Part shown: positions 21,166-33,370 of the stretch, piece after piece | Position numbering within the stretch: position 1 is the first letter of the stretch | Layout of the letters: each line of letters starts with the position of its first letter | NCBI RefSeq assembly: GCF_048773025.1 | Contig: NC_133558.1 | Location: forward strand, 41,884,501-41,948,500 | Direction of reading: 5' to 3' | DNA from: Camelus bactrianus | Taxonomy: Eukaryota; Chordata; Mammalia; Artiodactyla; Camelidae | Length of the DNA: 64,000 bases | The notes under the pieces: generated by a model | Told to the model about the DNA's origin: nothing | Database searches by the model: none | Seen by the model: only the letters and a program-made list of their open reading frames with translations | Position numbers and translations under genes: made by a program

Positions 21166-23144
21166 TTCTCAATTGCTCCTCTAATCAGCATCCCGTTGAG
21201 TGGTTTCCCGAACTCCTGTGAGTCCATAAATGACCGATTTTAGCGATCTTAGCCTGATGAGTTCTTCAAAGGAGAGACACCAGTGAGAATGTGAGACAGA
21301 GTGGCATAAAATGAAATTGTACATTTTCACAAATGATTTATTCTCAGGTAATGACTTAAAATTAATATTTTTTTGTTTTAGTGCTCTGTAAGCACTAAAA
21401 ACAAATCATTAAAAGTAAGTATAGTGCAAAAGAGAAGTGGGCTTTGAACATCCAACCGTTGCTAATGATGTTACTTGTTTTTCTCTAGTGGCGTTTATTG
21501 ACTGAAAAATTTACAAAGACTGAATTGGTTTTATGTAGTCTTAGTATGGAAGAAAAGATTGTCAGTGAGTATTGTAAGTAAAATCCTTACTCTTTCCTTT
21601 CCTGATGATGAATATGTTAGTTGTTTTCATGGCTTAAGTACATTTCGTCATTTGTGAAATTTGAGTAATATCGTTTACATTGTCTGACTGTGAGAGTTAG
21701 ACGCGTTATATACAAAGCACCGTAGAGGTGCTTAATAATAATGTACTGTCACAATGACTGATACTTTAGAAGTATCAACTCTGAATACTAAAAAGCGTAG
21801 CTTATTTCTGATGCATATTCATTATGAATATATATGATATTTATGAATATGGATTAAAGTAACAAGGATTCAGTTTTCTTTTCTTTTAGGGCAGTATGAA
21901 GTTTTAATGAAATCTGTATCATTCTAGTGAGACAGGGACTAGTTAAATTGCCTTAAGCAGAGGACCTTGAAAATTACACAGAATGTGTATTGTTACAACT
22001 CAGAATTCCTGTTGTCCTGTAACCATCCACTCAGACATTTAAATTCCTGGGATTCTGACCAGAACCATTAAGTTTAGAAAAATCCACATTGATCATTTTC
22101 AGGGAATAAGCTTCTCTGTTTTGTGATTAAATAAAATTTTGATTTTTTCTCTGCACTCTTAACAGGTTTTAAAACATCAAAATTTTTATTTCACATGTCA
22201 CTTTTTTAATAGAGAGAATAAAGCTCATGCTGTTTTAATATGTAAATAAGTTTTTGTATTTCAACAAACTTGTATGATTTCCTGGCTCTTTGAGAAGTAT
22301 TTTGCAAGATACTTAGAATACCTATTGTTGGAAAAATACAGACGTGACTTTTATGAATATAGGCCTAGTACGGATCTGTTGGTTTTTGCTAGAGTGCAAG
22401 ACATGAGGCCTAGGAGAGCTTTGCTGCTGATTGACAGGAGGACAAATCCAAGGTCTCAGTCTCCCCTCCTGTAAAATGAAGTGTCTGGACTTGATTCTTT
22501 CCTCTTCTAAGATGAGTTTCCATGAGCCTATGTCTTTTGTTTATATTCAGGAGTATTAGCAATGTCAGATTAAATACTGAATACTCCTCCCTTTCCCCGA
22601 ACCAAAGTGCAGTATGTGCTACATAAGCTTTTAGTTATCTGATTCTTGTTTCTCATCCTACAGGCAATTTTTGTGTTGCATCTCTCCCAGCAACCTGGAA
22701 GGTCTTTTTAGCCATAGGTGGCACTGTTGCACCTTCTTACACTCTTAATTTTCCTGTTTGTAAAAGAAGGCTTAAACAACGTTATTTTATTTTGATTACT
22801 TTGCTTAATGCTTCAGAATAGCACAATGTCCATTGTGCCTGTCTAACTGGAAAAATTATTCTGCTTATATCTTAGTTTTATTCTGTCATCTCGCTGTGAA
22901 CATTTCAGACTTGCTGTGCAAACAATGGCAAAATCGGAGTTTTCTTCCAGTGTTAGAAACCAGTGAGCCGGGATTTTATAAAAGAGCTAGAAGCGGCCTC
23001 TGGAGCAACTTAAAGCTAAAAAGTGTGTTGAGTTCCCTGAGTATTGACCCGCCGCTGTGTGTTAATTGGTGGGAGATGATTAGGTACATATACGAAGGGG
23101 TGTAGTTTTTTGACTTGGGTTTGCGTGCACGCGCTGCCACTGAA

Positions 23145-23270
23145 CCACGTGAGCCTGAGTCAGTTCATTCTGAGTTTTTCCCTCGTCTGTGAGATGGGGA
23201 TGCTCATATCTGCTTTGTAGAATTGTGAGAATTAGAAATTATGTAAACTGTTTACCACAGTGGGTATGTC
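23145..23270 (+). repeat. MIR SINE fragment
   Basis: 'CGTCTGTGAGATGGGGATGC', 'GTAGAATTGTGAGAATTAGA' and 'AATTATGTAAACTGTTTACC' follow the MIR core in sense orientation. Confidence 0.65.
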
Positions 23271-24104
23271 AAGAGGGCTCTTAAACTTTAGCTGCTGTTT
23301 TATGTGAAGCCATCATTTGATGGTCTTTGGCAATTACTAAGAAACAGGTAAATAAGAAAAGCTGGTTTTATGATGAAAGATATTTGAGGAGGTTCTATAA
23401 TTTCTATACCCATAGTTTAGCATCAGCACATTCAGAACTGTTACACAGTCACCCTGAACCAACGTTAAACCACAGAATTTTTTGTTACATCATATATGTT
23501 GGGGCCTAAGGGGATCCAATACTTATACACATGTTGTCTCCAGCAGCCAACTGAGAGATGACAGAAAAGAGTAAGCAGGCGATATATGTCTTCTTTTTTA
23601 CTGATGAAGCCACGTTCTCCATGAACTTCAGGGCTGTGGGAAAATGCGTGTCATTATACTGTTTCCCAGAAGTAGAGACTCACCCTGTCCCAGGTAACTC
23701 TGGGCCACAGCGAGCCTTCCCTTGAGAGGATCTGCCCCATCATGAACAGGGCTGTCCTGCCATGGAGCTGAGCATCCCAGGTGCTTCCCAAGTGTGGCCA
23801 GCTCTGGAAGGAAAGGAATGGTTTCACATACCCTGCTTGTCTCTCCGGACTCACACCTCACTCTGTTAGTGTGATAAAGGCTAGCTGTGGGCCATGGGTC
23901 TGTGGTGTGGAGAAGCACTCTCCGTGGCCAACAGGAGTGGGGAGGAGGCATCCCCTCCCTCAATTTAAACAGGTGGTGGTATGGAACAGAAGGGTGCTCC
24001 CCAAGAGTTTATAAAAGGAGAAATAAGGATTTTCTTTGGGACTTAGTCTAGCCAGGAAACACAGAAGATGATTAGAAAGGAGACTTGTAAACCACTGTAA
24101 TATT

Positions 24105-24345
24105 AAGTTGACATTTGTTGAGCACCAAAAATGTGCTACAGTCATTTCTGAGCATTTTACAGAAATGAATCCTTCAATCTTCTCAACAAGCGAGTAAGAA
24201 AGATTTGATTGTTATCCCAGTTTTACAGTGTGGAATTTGAGGCACACAGAGGATAAGTTGGCCAAGGTCACAAAATTAGTTAGTGGCAGAGCTAGTATTT
24301 TAACCCTGGCTGTCTGGTTTTGAGGCTTCTAGAATGGCCTTTGGG
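24105..24345 (-). repeat. Near full-length MIR SINE
   Basis: Antisense MIR from tail to head: 'TGACATTTGTTGAGCACC', 'TTACAGAAATGAATCCTTCA', 'TTATCCCAGTTTTACAGTG', 'GCCAAGGTCACAAAATTAGT', 'TAACCCTGGCTGTCTGG'. This is the best-preserved MIR in the window. Confidence 0.85.
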
Positions 24346-25539
24346 TGTTTATATGTATCTGCATCCTTGGATTTCTGAACGTCTGTGCATCAGTTAGCCC
24401 AGAAAGGACAGAGAAAGGAGAGTCACACAGGTGCTCACAGTCGTGTCTCGGCCACTGTCCATGAAGAGTGCACCGTGATTAGCGTTGTTTTCCAGGCAGT
24501 AGATATGTTGGTATAACAGAAATTTAGTCCATTGAATTTATCTAGAAACCCTTCCTGCTCTGCTTCTGTCCACGCTTGCCATGTGACTGCCTGCCCGTGA
24601 TTGGGCCACTGAGGAGAACATGTACTGATGGTTGAACTCTGATATTGCATTCTGGTTCATAGTTTCACGTCTTCTGTTACATTAAAAAGTTAAATTTCTG
24701 GTTTTCTTGCATCAGTGTGTCAAGAGTTTGGTTAATGTGAAACCAGTCCATGGGAGCCCAGGGGTGCTGACGGTATAATGTCTGAGCACGTTGTGGCACT
24801 TCTACCCGTGCAGACCTGACTGGAGGATGTACGCCTTCCTCACTGATTTCCCCCAACAGCAGGGTCCTCTCCCACCCCCGCATGTGAGGCTGGGAGCTCT
24901 CTGAGTAGGCCAGTCAGCGGCCAAGTCCACCAATCAGAAAATGATGAAGTAGCTGGAAGTGGGTTTAATAGAAGAAAAGGGCTTCCAGGTAGTCCGATGG
25001 GCTTTTCGAGTAATTTGATGAAGAGCTGTCCACTGTCTGTGGTTGAGCTGCTTCTTTGCTGTTGAAATGTCTGGATTAGATGAAGGGATTTTAAAAAGCA
25101 GAAAGGAGTGGTTTCAGGTGGTACATCCACACTGGTGAGAAGTGATGGATGACCGCCTGTGTGAGGCATAGACAGAGTCTTACAAACTTCATAAAACAAC
25201 TTTAAAAGCTCTGCCATCTGAGTGCACTTCATAAGGGGTTGAAATCATCACTGGTCACGCTAAGAGGGCAAGAAACTGATGATGGCAGAAAGGACACAGA
25301 GGCATCAAAAAGGTTTCAGTCGTGTTCCCTGTTTAAAGGATGTGGCACTGTGTAATATATTTGAGCTGATTTTTCACTGAACAATTTATTGAGTTTTCTA
25401 GGACTCCCCAGTTCCCCAAGGTTCCATGCAGCTTGGTGTCCCCTCACTGCAGCTCTGTCAGGGCTTGCCCTGGGCTGACGTGTTGTCACGGGGAGCAGGA
25501 CGGTTAGCGTCCCCGGCTACTCCAAGCTCCGTCTCCTCA

Positions 25540-25665
25540 TCCACAGTGCTGGGTTTCTCTTCCGCGTCTACTTAGTAGGGTTGCTGAGAATCACACGTGA
25601 TGGTTGTCAGGTGTGATTTGTGGTTGTCTCTGTGATTGGCATATAGTCAATATTTGATAGAAACT
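25540..25665 (+). repeat. MIR SINE fragment
   Basis: 'CTACTTAGTAGGGTTGCTGA', 'GAATCACACGTGATGG' and 'TGGCATATAGTCAATATTTG' match the 3' half of MIR. Confidence 0.6.
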
Positions 25666-25754
25666 CTTGTTTTTTTATTTTATTTGTGGCTCCAAGATGG
25701 CAGTGGTTTTTAGTCTGCATTTTTTTATGACATTACTCATTTTTAAATATGCAC

Positions 25755-25850
25755 TTACTTTTATTTATTTTTTTGGAGGTACTGGGGACTGAAGCCAGGA
25801 CATTGTGCATGCTAAGCAGGTGGTCTACAACTGAGTAATACCCACCCTCC
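25755..25850 (-). repeat. Camelid tRNA-derived SINE, copy 3
   Basis: Plus strand reads 'GGAGGTACTGGGGACTGAAG', 'TTGTGCATGCTAAGCAGGTG' and 'TGAGTAATACCCACCCTCC', the antisense of the head region. The A and B box positions are recognisable on the minus strand. Confidence 0.88.
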
Positions 25851-27978
25851 TTGTCTGCACTTAAAACTACATATTGCTATACACAAAATAGCTCTGAAAC
25901 ACCATCATGGGACCTAGTCTCTATATAGGCAATTGAACACGTATACTATTTCAATAAGAATAAATGTTGGGACATACCTTTCTGAATCTGCTAATGTGCT
26001 TAAAAACGATCATAGCTAGTGATAAACAGGAGACTTGTATCCAGTGCTTCTTAGGGTCTGTTTTGCCATCATGGGAAATTACGTACTACAGAGAAGGCTA
26101 ATTGGGTCTCTTTGATATTTGGATGGTTTAGCAGATGAACAAGACTTTCAAAAGCTGACAGTTTTGTATTTTAAACTAACTATAAAGTTATCTTCTAGAA
26201 GTTGGAAGTCCTAAGCTTGTGAAGTGCCCAGTAATCCTGGGGGAATATGTCTGTGTGTGTGAACGATTGTGTGTGTGATTTCAGGAAGGTAGAAAGAAGT
26301 TCCATATAGACTTCTGATATATTTCTCCTCTAGTTTAAGCTGTAGGCATATATTTACACAAATAAATTGATATTCTTTTGTCATTTGGCATATTGGTGGG
26401 AATAAGTCTTTCTCATACTTGTTTCAGAAGGGTTGGGGAGCATGAGCTTAGAAAATGGGAGGAGAAAGCGGCAGGGAGGCACTTCACACTCTGTGCAGGA
26501 TATGAGAAACAGTAGCTTTTCTTTTCTCTTTTCTCCTAAAGCAAACTGGCACTGAATCGTAACATACGATTATTCAGAATTGCTTTTCTAATGAGATACA
26601 AGTGCCTCAGATTTTTCAAGGCAACATGAATGTTGAAATGTGTTTTAGCACTTATCTTTAAAAGTAGTTTTATTTTTCAAGTAAAAGGCTATAGTTTGTT
26701 CTTTCTTCCAGCGGTTCATGAAGTTCTCATTGATCCAGGTACATGATCTATGTGCTTAGTTTCTTTGGGTTTTTTGTTTTTTTTAAGTGCTTGTTTCATT
26801 GTGGTGTGAATGAATGTTTAAAATTTTTGGATTTTGATCTTTAGAACATGCTGATTTATCAGAACTGTTAAAAACCTGATTGTTCTTTGGTCCTTGTTTG
26901 GTGGTTCACCCTATTTATTACTCTTGTCTGTTAAAGAGAGAAATTCTTCCTCTAGCCTGCAGATCATTAAGTGAATGGTTTGCAGTGTGCCTTTAAATTT
27001 CCTTGAATGCATTGAACATGATTGTCCAGTGAATTTTGAATTGACTCATACTAATGACTTTGCTTTGTTTCTGTGGGTTTTGCTCCTCTCCACAAGAGTT
27101 TGAATTCTCTGTTGCATTTTGTATACGTGTTCTTCACAGGGGAAGAAATACTGCATTTTTTTACAGAGATGGGTTTTCCTAACCCCTCTGAATGTCTTCT
27201 ATAATTGATACAACAATAATCTGTTATTGTAGTGCTTAATTATTTCATAAACTATTTTTTGGCTTAATCAGAAACAATGACAGAGTGATAATTAAAAATG
27301 GGAAAGCCTTCCTTCCTTTGAAGAATAGAAATCGGGTTGTCAGGCTCACCCATGCTTTGTGCCTGACACACTTACTTTCATGTCATTGTGTAACATGATT
27401 CGGAGATGGAGTTTCTTCAGGTTTATAGATTTTTGTTTTAACATATGTGTTGAATTATTTCTCCAGGCTGATGTATCCTGTTGGGTTTGTTGAAAGTGCA
27501 GAAGGGAAACAAATGCTTTTTTTTGTTTTCCGGAGGCCTGAGTTGCTGATGATAAAGAGTTGAGGGTGGGCTGAGGATCAAAGTGACACTCCCTCTACTC
27601 CCAGCTGAAATTGATGAACAATGAAATCAATTAAGTGTATCGGTATTTGACCAATAGAAGTTAGCGAGACCAAACTGGCTACTTATGCCCAAAGGAAAGT
27701 ACGGAATTCACCTGCAGAATTAGGTGCTTTACCAAGAAGAAGCAGCTTAGAGCAATCAGAAAAATCAGTCCTATTATGAGTTATAAAATGAATATAATAC
27801 CTTTTATTTCTGAAACTTTTCTACGTTATGTTGTGTAGAGCTAAAATTAAGTTTCAAGCACCAGGAGTTAAGAGTGCGGGTGGTACTGTGGGATCGTTAT
27901 TCAGGGATGTGCCTAGACCCTGCTAGAGTGGCTGAAGCTGGCAGGAAAACGCCCAAAGGCAGGATTTGTCACCCTAGG

Positions 27979-28545
27979 ATGTCCTCAATAATGGTTTCAA
28001 GTGGGAGCCCATGATTGGGTTAACAAATTTTAACAGACCCCAGCTGCCTGTCAACTTTAAGAAGAAAAAAATATGCTTAGTAACTGCTTTGCAAGCAGGG
28101 GCCTGTGCATCCTCACTCCTGTCTCCTTGCCTTAAAAAGAAGAGACAATGCTTTGCTTGCATAGTTGAGGTTTTAGATTGCACTCTGCTCATTGCAAAGC
28201 AATGACCCAGGCCCTCAGCTATAAACGCTGGGCTTGTGTGCAGTTAGATAGTCTATTATCCCCAAAACAAGGACCTAGCTGGTCTGGTGGTCTGCTTTGT
28301 AATTCACATATCTAAAGAATGTATCTTGTTCCCCACACCCCATGACTTCCCTAAAGATACACTAAGTCTTTGTACTCATGATGGATTCTGCAATCTCTGT
28401 CTCATCCCTTCTTTCCCCAATTTCCTGCTTACTATCACACAACTGTTAATGACTTTTTCCTTTGATTATACACAATAAATATGGGAGCATTGGAGAGGCT
28501 TGTGGAGTTGGATCCCTACTCCCTCTTGCTTTCTTGACTTTTTCC
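27979..28545 (+). repeat. Probable solo LTR of another ERV family
   Basis: The stretch has LTR-like architecture: a TATAAACGC box near 28222, then AATAAA at 28474-28479, then a GAGAGGCTTGTGGAGTTGG segment typical of the region just after the poly(A) signal. No internal retroviral sequence adjoins. The family could be class II, but both boundaries and class are uncertain. Treat as a fossil. Confidence 0.4.
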
Positions 28546-29369
28546 AGAGTACTGAGTAATCATTCCCTGTAGGTAAGACTTATGCCAGCCAGAACCCACA
28601 GTTCCAGGTGAGAAGGATGCAGGCTTTATCTCTCCTACCCGAGGGAGAGAGAGTAGAGAATTGAGATCTGCTCCTCCGTGGTCCCTTCCTGCCCCAGGGC
28701 CACCCCAGTTCACCTGCAGCCTTCTGGCCTCTGCTCATAGGGCCTCTGTCCCAGGACTTACTGCAGCCTTTTCTTCCCTTGTCAACATTTCCTGTGCCTT
28801 TCAGAAGTTGGTCTCTTCTCTGCAATTCAACCCTGGCAGATGTGATGGTGGTCGGCGTGCTGGTGGGCAGTCACTTGGGGACTGCCAGGAGCCATGTTGA
28901 TTCTCCTGAGTCTCTCATTCGGGGTTACAGAACTGTCGAGCACCGGAGGAAGCCCATTCACATCAGGCCAGCACAGCATTGCATCACTTTCATTTTATTT
29001 TTGAATTTTCAGTGGAGAAATTATTTGTAGCTAAGTGTTCCAGATTTTCGGCCGCCTGCTTTCCTCACCACCATTTCCTTGTTGGCTCTGGTGCTTGTTT
29101 TAAGAACCAGGTTTCTTCTCTGGTCATTTCTAGCAGCTGGGCTTGCTAAGTATTTGATCTGCATTTGAAGCAGAATGCTTCTTCGTGATATCAAGCTGAT
29201 TTTCCTATTTCTGAATATTTCGTGTACACTCAGCAACTGTTTCAAGTGAAATGCTCTTGTCCAATTTCAATTTACCCATATTTGCTGATCTGCTGCTTTC
29301 ATGCTGAGGGCAGTTTCTTCTTCCTGTAATAAAAGTTAGCAATTTGAATTTACTATTTGAAGGTACTGG

Positions 29370-30430
29370 CCCTAGGTGCTTTTGTCCTTAACAGTTTTAA
29401 TACAATTCACCCATTAAAATGTACAGCGGCTTTTACTCTATGCCCAGAATTGTGCATTGCAGTCAATCTTAGAACAATTTCATCCCCCAACAGGAAGCCC
29501 CGTATGCACAAGCAGTCATTCCCATCTTCCCCATCCTCCCCCAGCCCCAGTCAGACACTATTCTCTCTCTGTGAATTTGCCTGTACTGGACATTTCATGT
29601 AAAATGAGTCATTTCATGTAAATGGAACCGTCTATTGTGACTGAATTCTTTCACACTGAGTAACGTTTTCAATCTTTGTCCACGTTGTGGCCTGTGTCTG
29701 TACTCTATGCTTTGCTATTGCTGAATAATATTCCACTATATGGCTGGGCCCCTCTGTTTACCCATTCATCAGGTGATAGACAATTGTGTTGTTTCTGCTT
29801 TTGGCTGTGATGAGTAATGGTGCCGTGAATATTCCTGTAGGATTTTTTATGTGGACATATGTTTTCAGTTCTCTTACATGTGTGACCAGAGAGCAGAAAT
29901 GCTGCGTCATTCATAAACCAAATGTTCAACTCTCTGATGACCTGCCAGGCTGTTTTCCAAAGTGGCCACACAGCGTTACATCCTCACCAGCAACTGCTGC
30001 GAGCTCCGCTTCCTCTGTGTCCTCATTAGTGCTTGTTACACTTTTTTTTTATTATAACCTATTGTAGTGAGTGTGAAGCGGTTTCTCCTAGTGGTTTTGA
30101 TTTGATTTCCTTTAGAGCTAGTGATATTGAACATCGTTTGATTGTGCTTATTGGCCATTTGTATATTTTCTTTGAAAAATACATTTTCAGATCCTTTATT
30201 CACTTTTAATTGAGTTACCATTTTATTGTTGAGTTGTAGGAGGTTTTTTTTTTTATTTGAAGATACAAATTCCTAATCAGATAAATGATTTGAATATCTT
30301 TTCTCCTGTCTGTTGTTTTTTCACTATCTGGATGGTGTCCTTTGAAGCAAAGTTTTACATTTTGATGAATTCCAATTTATCACTGTTTTCTTTTTTCCTT
30401 GTGCTTTTGGGGTAATATTTAAAATCTGAG
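29370..30430 (-). repeat. Old L1 3' region
   Basis: Plus-strand phrases 'TTCACCCATTAAAATGTACA', 'CTGAATAATATTCCACTATA', 'CAGGCTGTTTTCCAAAGTGG', 'TTATTGGCCATTTGTATATT' and 'TTTGAAGCAAAGTTTTACAT' follow, in antisense, the long 3' untranslated region of old L1 (L1M) elements in correct order. Open frames within are L1-derived. Confidence 0.85.
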
Positions 30431-30459
30431 GTATTTTATTTAAACTTTAATATATAAAA

Positions 30460-30640
30460 TAACTTAATTCTTAGGACCGTTGTAGGAGACAGGTGCTGTT
30501 GTTGTCCCCAGTCTATGGATAGGAGACTGAGATGTAGAAAATTTCACTGACATATCAGTGTCACAGCTACCCAGTGCTGTGGGAGTTCAGAGCCTCATGT
30601 TTGTCCCAAGCATCTGTGCTCTTCACCAGCATGCTCCACT
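30460..30640 (-). repeat. MIR SINE fragment
   Basis: Antisense MIR order: 'TGTCCCCAGTCTATGGATAG', 'GTCACAGCTACCCAGTGCTG', 'GTGGGAGTTCAGAGCCTC', 'CATCTGTGCTCTTCACCA'. Confidence 0.65.
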
Positions 30641-32074
30641 CCTTCCTGGAATTGTTAATAAAAAAGTCTTTCCTTTTATGATTTCTTGTTAGTTTGTTTT
30701 CTCACTGGGGACCTCATCTCCTCATTTTGTTGCAGATATCAGTGTAGGTTTATTTTAGGTCTCATGTAGGCAGAAGCATTGCTATCAGTTTACTTCTTTA
30801 TTACTCACTCTCCAGTGATGATTGTTGCTAGTTGACCTAATCAGGTCATGCTTAAGTCTTTCCTGCTCATGACACTAAAAACAGAGTCATGACTTACAGA
30901 ATGCTCAAAGGAGAAAGTATTTGATTGATTTCATTTTGCAACCCAATCAAACCAATCAAATAAAATCCCCAGTGTTGGTACAGATTATAAGCCCTCCAGA
31001 ATAGGGTCACTGTCTTCCTTGTGTTTCACTTGTTTGGTCACAGTGTCTGGATAGTGCCTTGCTGTCCAGCAGTTTTGTTAGGATACGGTGCTCGTGAATC
31101 ATTGTAAGGACAGAATTTTGACAACAGACTGTGTTGTTTATTTCACCAGGGAAAAGATCATATAGAAATACTGCTCAGATTTATTTTAAAATTAAGATTG
31201 GAATTTTGAGAAGAGTTCAAGAAGCCATACAAAGCTCTTTTTCACTAATTTTAGATCTATCTTAGACACATTATGGTTACATAGCAGAGTAACTTATCAA
31301 CTAGATTTGACCGGAGGAGTGCATTATTGATTATTTGTTTTAGTTGAAATACTCTACCTGGGATAAAGTAATCAGTGCCCATAAATGAACAAATATGTTT
31401 GTATATCTATGCAACATGGGAGCAGACTTCATATGTTTCTATATAATATATATGACTGTGTCTTTTAATCTGTCTGTCAGTGTATTTATAGTTTTCCAGC
31501 AATGTTGTAACTTTAGAATTCTTCTAAGAAAATCACCCCCGATTCTAGTGCAGTTTGTACTGTGTATACTCTCTTATGCATGGGATTCCACTGTACCCTC
31601 TGAGGAATTTCCTCTCCTATTGAGTTCATAGCAGATTTAAAGGAACTGTGATTTCTAGGTCTTTGCTCTCCATGTGTTTGCAGTTGGCTGTCAATCACGA
31701 TTTTCTCTTTCTTGAGTTTTCATCATTAAATTAGAATTTTGGAAATAACTATTAATATGTTGCATCGGTCTCCCTAGAAACTTGATGTGTTTGTGCTTTT
31801 CAGTTTTCAATTTATGAAAAATGTAAATGCACTCTTGTTTTTAAGTAGTCCTTTTTCACTAGATATTTGTTTAACTCTTTATAGTTAAAATATTTTTTTC
31901 CCAATGAATGAATCGGTGTGCATGTTTTAAAAGATACATTGCTTTTTAGTTTTCTTATTGTAACAGTTATTTTCATTGTACAGAATTTGGAAAATAAGGA
32001 TAAACACAATAATAACTTAAAAATGGCGTCTAAACTCACGTGGAGATACAGTTGTAAGGTTTGAAGTTGAGAAT

Positions 32075-32345
32075 TACAAGTCCTCTCACGTTGTTCTTTT
32101 TCAAGTACGTTTTGGTTACTGAGACCCTCGAATTCCCATATGAATTGTAGCAACAGCTAGTCAGTTTCTGCAGAGGAGCCCGCTGGGATTGTGATCGAGA
32201 CCACGTTGAATGCACGGATCGCTCTGGGGAACACTGCCATCCCAAGAGTGCTGTCTTCTGATCCATGAATGTGCGTGGTGTGTCTGTCCAGGTATTTAGG
32301 TCTTCTTTAATATTTTTTCAACAATGCGTTGAGTTTACAGAGTAT
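32075..32345 (-). repeat. L1 ORF2 C-terminal fragment
   Basis: Plus-strand phrases 'CCCATATGAATTGTAGCAAC', 'TTTCTGCAGAGGAGCCCGCT' and 'GTATTTAGGTCTTCTTTAAT' are the antisense of the L1 ORF2 3' coding region. Truncated on both sides. Confidence 0.75.
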
Positions 32346-32379
32346 TATTTTACTTTTTTTTCTTTTCCTTTATACTGAG

Positions 32380-32520
32380 GACAAGTGTGCCAGGTACCGG
32401 GATCAGAAGTGTATTTGATCCCCGCCAATTGCTGCCACCATGGACACTGTGCTCTTGCTTTGCCCTGTGTAAGATCTTGCACAAAATAAGACCTCAGTAA
32501 CTCTCTCTTGAATGAATGAT
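32380..32520 (+). repeat. L2 3'-end fragment
   Basis: 'TAAGATCTTGCACAAAATAA' then 'AGACCTCAGTAACTCTCTCT' and 'GAATGAATGATT' resemble the terminal part of L2. Confidence 0.45.
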
Positions 32521-33184
32521 TATATGATTGTTGGATGATGCTTGAGAGTCCTTGTGATGATATCTTTTTCCCAACCTTTCCCCTCTTCTTAACTATGCCC
32601 TTTCTCTTCCTTTCCTCCAGCCTGGTTTTCAGCCTGCCTGTGGTACTGATTTTCCCTGTCTGTAGACTCTTCCTTTCACTGGTACATGATAATGTTACAT
32701 GGGGGCTGTGGAAACTTGCTAGATGTCAAGGAAGAGCAAATCCATTGCATGCTAGTATTTTTAGACTGTGGTATTCTTTTATCGATTGAAATTAAATGAG
32801 GCACACCCCTTAGCCCTCCCGTGAGCACTTTTCGCCTTCCTACAGGTGATACTGCTCTGGTTGCTGCCTGTGCCCTTCCCCCAGCCTTGGTTTTGGAGTT
32901 GAGTAAGTCACCATCAGTGGAGCCCTCTCTTTAAAAGATGAAGAGAACATTTGCTCCTTCTCCCTGGTTGGGGACTTGGATGAGATGAGGTACCAGATAA
33001 AGAATGGAGCCCCACCTCATTCTGACCCCTGCTCTTTCTGTTACTTTCTCCAGGGGAAAAGAGTAAAATTCAACAGTATAAAGATTGATTGTGAGCTAAT
33101 GAGATAGACAAGACAACCGAACATTTGTTAAATATCCTTTCATGCCGGAAACAAATGTATTATACACACAAAAAGCACACAAAG

Positions 33185-33370
33185 CACGGTAGTACCGTGA
33201 TTACAAACGTGGGTCCGAGTTCGAGTCCTGCTCTGGAGTGACCAGTCCTGTGAGATGGAGAACTGGTAGGTCGGCTTAGCCTCTCCCGGACTTGTTTTCT
33301 GTCCTGCAGAGACGGGGCTCGCTAGGCGTCCCTCCCCCGTAGAGGTGCTGTGGGGTGTAAATGACGCGCG
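33185..33370 (+). repeat. MIR SINE fragment
   Basis: 'CACGGTAGTACCGTGATTAC', then 'GGTCCGAGTTCGAGTCCTGC' (B-box region), then 'TCGGCTTAGCCTCTCCCGGA' follow the MIR head and core in sense orientation. Confidence 0.7.
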
